64,000 bases of DNA, taken from the NCBI GenBank assembly GCA_963829995.1, contig CAWHKW010000009.1, forward strand, positions 62,001 through 126,000, read 5' to 3'. This document shows positions 61,288 through 64,000 of the stretch, in pieces. This stretch comes from JACCZX01 sp963829995. GTDB lineage: Bacteria; Pseudomonadota; Gammaproteobacteria; Burkholderiales; Burkholderiaceae_F. Position 1 is the stretch's first letter. Each line of letters opens with the position of its first letter. Position numbers and translations under genes: made by a program. The notes beneath the pieces were generated by a model that had not been told where the DNA came from, made no database searches, and saw only the letters and a program-made list of their open reading frames with translations.

Positions 61288-63102
61288 CTAAGGCACCGCG
61301 ACATGGTCGACTTTCCGATCGGGCGAATAGATTTCATTGATGTTCCAATGCCCGCCGGTCGGAACCGGTTCGTTCATCATTGCCACATCAATGACAAAGG
61401 GGCGGCCCGCATTGATCGCGCGCTCAAGGGTCGGCTTGAATTCTTCGGCCGATTTGATCTGTACGCCTTCGACACCATAGCCACGCGCGATCGCCGCGAA
61501 ATCCGGCGAATACGGTTGGCCATTCTTGCGGAACACGCAGCCGAACGCTGTTCCGTAATGGGCCATCTCCAAGCCGGCGATCGTCCCGTACGCGCAGTTG
61601 TTCATCACAATCCAAACAACAGCAATGTCTTCTTCAAAGGCCGTGGCCAACATTGCGGGATTCTGACCAAAGCCCCCGTCGCCCACGAGCGCCACCACGA
61701 CCTTGTCAGGGCACGCCAGTTTCGCCCCCAACGCAGCGGGCGCACCAAAGCCCATCGTCGCGAAACCTCCCGGCGTCAGGATGCTTCCTGGTGTGTAGAC
61801 CGGAAACTGCTGCCCCACGCCGTTCTTGTTCCAGCCTACGTCGGTTGTAATCAACGCATCACGCGGCAAGACCTCGCGCACCGCAGCGAGGATGCGTTCC
61901 GGGCGCATCGGATAGGCCGCACTCTTGACGTACTCTTCATTCGCCTGCCGGAAACCTTTCCGATAGGCCGCTATTTCGTTAACGAGTTTTTCATTCTTGC
62001 GGCCCGACGAATAGAGCCGCTTCGCAACCCTAAGTAGAACCGTGAGCGCCTGCTTGAGGTCCGTAACTACGCCGATCTCAACGGGATAGTTGCGTCCGAT
62101 CTCGTTTGAATCGATATCAATGTGAATCAGGCGGGTAGGCGGGATGCTGAACGTGTATTCGTTTTCCCACGAGCTGCAGTCGGCCTCGGCGAAGCGGGTG
62201 CCCACCGCAAGGACGTAATCAGCGTTCCGGCATTTGTCGTTGATGAACTTCGTGCCCCAGAAGCCTGTCATTCCAAGCGTCAGCGGATGATCATCCGGCA
62301 GCACACCCTTACCCATCAGACTGTGAGCCACGGGTAGCGCCAGATGACTCACGAACTCTTTTAATTCTTTCGCCGCGTCAGCCAGGATTACGCCACCACC
62401 GGCATAGACGACGGGACTCTTCGCCTCGGCGAGCGTTCGGACAATCTTTTCCGCCACCTCTTCGTCAAGCGACGGTTTATGCAACTTCTTGGTGTGGTTC
62501 TTTAACCGCTCGAAGAGTTTGACATCTACTCGCATCGAGAAAATGTCCATCGGCACCGAGACCAGCACCGGCCCCGGCCTGCCGCTTTCGGCCAACTGAA
62601 ATGCTTTCTCCAGAATTTCTGGGAACAAATCAGGACGCTCGACGCGCCACGCTCGCTTAACGAACGGCTTGTAGATTTCGTACTGTGCAGCGTCAGCGTG
62701 CAGATTGACTTCCTGGTGCGGATGCTTGCCGTAGTAATGACTGGGCACATCGCCGGCAATCACGACCATCGGGATTGAATCCAGCGCAGCATTGGCGACG
62801 CCTGTCGAGGCGTTGGTCAGACCAGGACCCAGATGCGAGAGCACGACGGCGGTTGTGCGCTTGGCGCGCGCATAGCCATCGGCCATGTGGGCGGCCACCT
62901 GTTCGTGCCGTGTATTTATGAACTTGACGCTGCTGTTGGCCAACGCCGCAAGAACCGCGATATTGGTGTGGCCACAAAGACCGAATATGTATTCGACGCC
63001 ACGTTCTTCCAGATATTTCACCAACTGATGCGAGATCAGATCGTTCGTCGGCGTCACTGCGGTCTTGACCGCGGGACTGCGTTCTTTCAGCTCCTGGTTC
63101 AT
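61288..63102 (-). CDS. Thiamine diphosphate-dependent enzyme (acetolactate synthase-like)
   Basis: Catabolic ThDP enzyme of the AHAS/POX superfamily, 604 residues from the ATG at 63102. N-terminal PYR domain with the cofactor-activating Glu in INTRHEQVAAHMADGYARA, central FAD-like domain, and C-terminal PP domain with the GDG...NN motif (VGDGGFGQNPAM to IVMNNCAYGT). It has no partner regulatory subunit, so it is not a biosynthetic acetolactate synthase. Relatives include oxalyl-CoA decarboxylase and sulfoacetaldehyde acetyltransferase. Its start overlaps the citryl-CoA lyase-like stop. Confidence 0.9.
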   Translation of the reverse strand: MNQELKERSPAVKTAVTPTNDLISHQLVKYLEERGVEYIFGLCGHTNIAVLAALANSSVKFINTRHEQVAAHMADGYARAKRTTAVVLSHLGPGLTNASTGVANAALDSIPMVVIAGDVPSHYYGKHPHQEVNLHADAAQYEIYKPFVKRAWRVERPDLFPEILEKAFQLAESGRPGPVLVSVPMDIFSMRVDVKLFERLKNHTKKLHKPSLDEEVAEKIVRTLAEAKSPVVYAGGGVILADAAKELKEFVSHLALPVAHSLMGKGVLPDDHPLTLGMTGFWGTKFINDKCRNADYVLAVGTRFAEADCSSWENEYTFSIPPTRLIHIDIDSNEIGRNYPVEIGVVTDLKQALTVLLRVAKRLYSSGRKNEKLVNEIAAYRKGFRQANEEYVKSAAYPMRPERILAAVREVLPRDALITTDVGWNKNGVGQQFPVYTPGSILTPGGFATMGFGAPAALGAKLACPDKVVVALVGDGGFGQNPAMLATAFEEDIAVVWIVMNNCAYGTIAGLEMAHYGTAFGCVFRKNGQPYSPDFAAIARGYGVEGVQIKSAEEFKPTLERAINAGRPFVIDVAMMNEPVPTGGHWNINEIYSPDRKVDHVAVP

Positions 63103-63959
63103 GAGGTCTCCGTCTGCTTGGGTTCGAATCGCCGCACAGGCGGTCCGGTGTATTGAAAGGGAATCTTGGGCGGCATCGGACCTTTGATCCGCCCGCCCTG
63201 CTGCGTCTGCTCCCACGCGTGGGCCAAGATGCCCACCGAGCGCGAAAGTACAAATAACCCGCGGCCCAGCGGCGCTGCAAAACCCAATTCCGAGTAAATG
63301 ACCGCGGTAGCGCCGTCGATATTCATCGGAATGCCACGCCCTTTACGCCGCTTAAGCGATTGCTCGATCAACGTTCCAATGCGCGCAAAGCGACCTGATA
63401 CGACTTCGCTCGCCTGCGCGCGGCGAACGAGATCAAGGAGCTTCACTGCTCTCGGATCGATGCCGTGAAACCGATGACCAAACCCAGGGACGATTTTTCC
63501 GCGCTCAGCGATGAAACGGTCCAACTCGGGTTCGACAGCATCCTTTTCGCTGTCGCCGGCGTCTGCGCGCTGAGCGATGGATTGATAAAGCTCCATGCAC
63601 TGTTGACCTGCGCCGCCGTGAATATCGTCGAGAGCATTGATGGCAGAAGCCATCGCACCGTTGATCGGCAGGCCGCAGGTAACCGCCATACGTGAAATGG
63701 CGATCGATGGCGCCTGTGGGCCGTGGTCCACGGCGGCCACCAATGCGGCCTCGAGCAACTTCGCCTGCTCGCGGCTCGGCACTTCGCCCCTTAGCATCAG
63801 CCACACCATTTGTGGAAAGCTAAGCTCGCCAATCAGTTCTTGAATCGGATAGCCGCGTACAACGATCTCACCCGGGTGGATGTCGATGATCGAAGTCGAC
63901 CACCATGCCGTCGCTTGCTGCAACAGCTGATCCGGCGCAGGCGACCCATCCGCAGTCAT
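63099..63959 (-). CDS. Citrate synthase-fold citryl-CoA lyase-like protein
   Basis: The product (286 residues) has the compact citrate-synthase fold without the large domain extension. Conserved residues: His in ALDDIHGGAGQQC, His in VPGFGHRFHGIDPRA, and Asp in NIDGATAVIYSELGF. Short forms of this kind are annotated as citryl-CoA lyases in Bordetella and relatives; they split or make acyl-CoA compounds. Co-translated with a CoA-transferase upstream and a ThDP enzyme downstream (ATGA overlaps on both sides), which suggests cleavage of an imported acid after CoA activation. Confidence 0.87.
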   Translation of the reverse strand: MTADGSPAPDQLLQQATAWWSTSIIDIHPGEIVVRGYPIQELIGELSFPQMVWLMLRGEVPSREQAKLLEAALVAAVDHGPQAPSIAISRMAVTCGLPINGAMASAINALDDIHGGAGQQCMELYQSIAQRADAGDSEKDAVEPELDRFIAERGKIVPGFGHRFHGIDPRAVKLLDLVRRAQASEVVSGRFARIGTLIEQSLKRRKGRGIPMNIDGATAVIYSELGFAAPLGRGLFVLSRSVGILAHAWEQTQQGGRIKGPMPPKIPFQYTGPPVRRFEPKQTETS

Positions 63960-64000
63960 ACAGCTCCCACGCTCTTCAGGCGTTCAATCTCAGTATCGTC
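63956..64000 (-). CDS. C-terminal end of a probable CaiB/BaiF CoA-transferase (cut by window edge)
   Basis: Only 14 codons plus stop are visible: DDTEIERLKSVGAV. This matches the ending of class III CoA-transferases (…EIxxLxxxGAI/V). The stop overlaps the citryl-CoA lyase-like start as ATGA. The name rests on this short tail and on the metabolic context, so it is tentative; the rest lies beyond the window. Confidence 0.5.
   Translation of the reverse strand, partial: DDTEIERLKSVGAV

Noticed and set aside
63110..63135. GGTTCGAAT resembling a tRNA T-arm
   Set aside because: It is inside the citryl-CoA lyase-like coding sequence, and no acceptor or anticodon stem could be folded around it.

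Overview
The window reads as chromosomal DNA of a high-GC betaproteobacterium, most likely Burkholderiales. The gene orders leuS-lptE-holA-proA and polA-DUF2782-thrB-BPSS1780-type membrane protein are typical of that order. TRAP transporters and a CaiB-type CoA-transferase catabolic cluster fit the same assignment. Genes are dense, with many ATGA stop/start overlaps. No rRNA, tRNA, CRISPR array, phage or intact insertion sequence was seen.

Layout. 1-3305: ispA (cut by the window edge)-xseB, sseA, a ZIP metal transporter and a Tat-exported dienelactone hydrolase. 3373-10073: polA, a LOG-family protein, a DUF2782-like protein, thrB, a BPSS1780-type membrane protein and a transglutaminase-fold protein. 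10074-10547 is a non-coding gap holding two head-to-head copies of a structured repeat. Their long terminal stems differ in sequence between copies but pair almost perfectly within each copy. 10548-21621: uvrD (interrupted by a 354-residue intein), leuS, lptE, holA, proA, hemJ, a NahD-like isomerase and a THUMP methyltransferase. 21631-29124: glutathione peroxidase, a small zinc-knuckle protein, a CBS protein, pilU/pilT, the PLP-binding protein, proC, ubiA and an orphan ugpB.

29173-36112 (mostly minus strand): a PAS-GGDEF-EAL protein, an isochorismatase-like hydrolase, a DUF421/YetF protein with a partner, a truncated receiver domain, an unusual isocitrate-lyase-like/NATD1 acetyltransferase fusion and an ornithine cyclodeaminase homologue. 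36177-40264: a chromate-resistance operon (chrB, chrA, rhodanese, second ChrB-domain protein) followed by a stand-alone flap-endonuclease-like gene. A promoter/operator upstream of chrB suggests leaderless, autoregulated expression. 40235-50257: DUF6064 protein, aldo/keto reductase, small hypotheticals, receiver and hybrid histidine kinase, a secreted HEXXH protein, a YcaQ-family glycosylase, an RraA-family protein and a LytTR/LytS-type two-component pair.

50258-64000 is a catabolic region with two TRAP systems. The first operon is dctPQM-SDR-TauD/TfdA dioxygenase-uronate dehydrogenase-like-amidohydrolase. The second is on the minus strand: CoA-transferase (partial), citryl-CoA lyase-like, ThDP enzyme and dctPQM, with a shikimate-dehydrogenase-like gene converging on it. 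Two gene remnants (a tauD 3' end and a frameshifted dctM 3' end) flank the first operon and point to past rearrangement. The substrates of both transporters cannot be read from the sequence.
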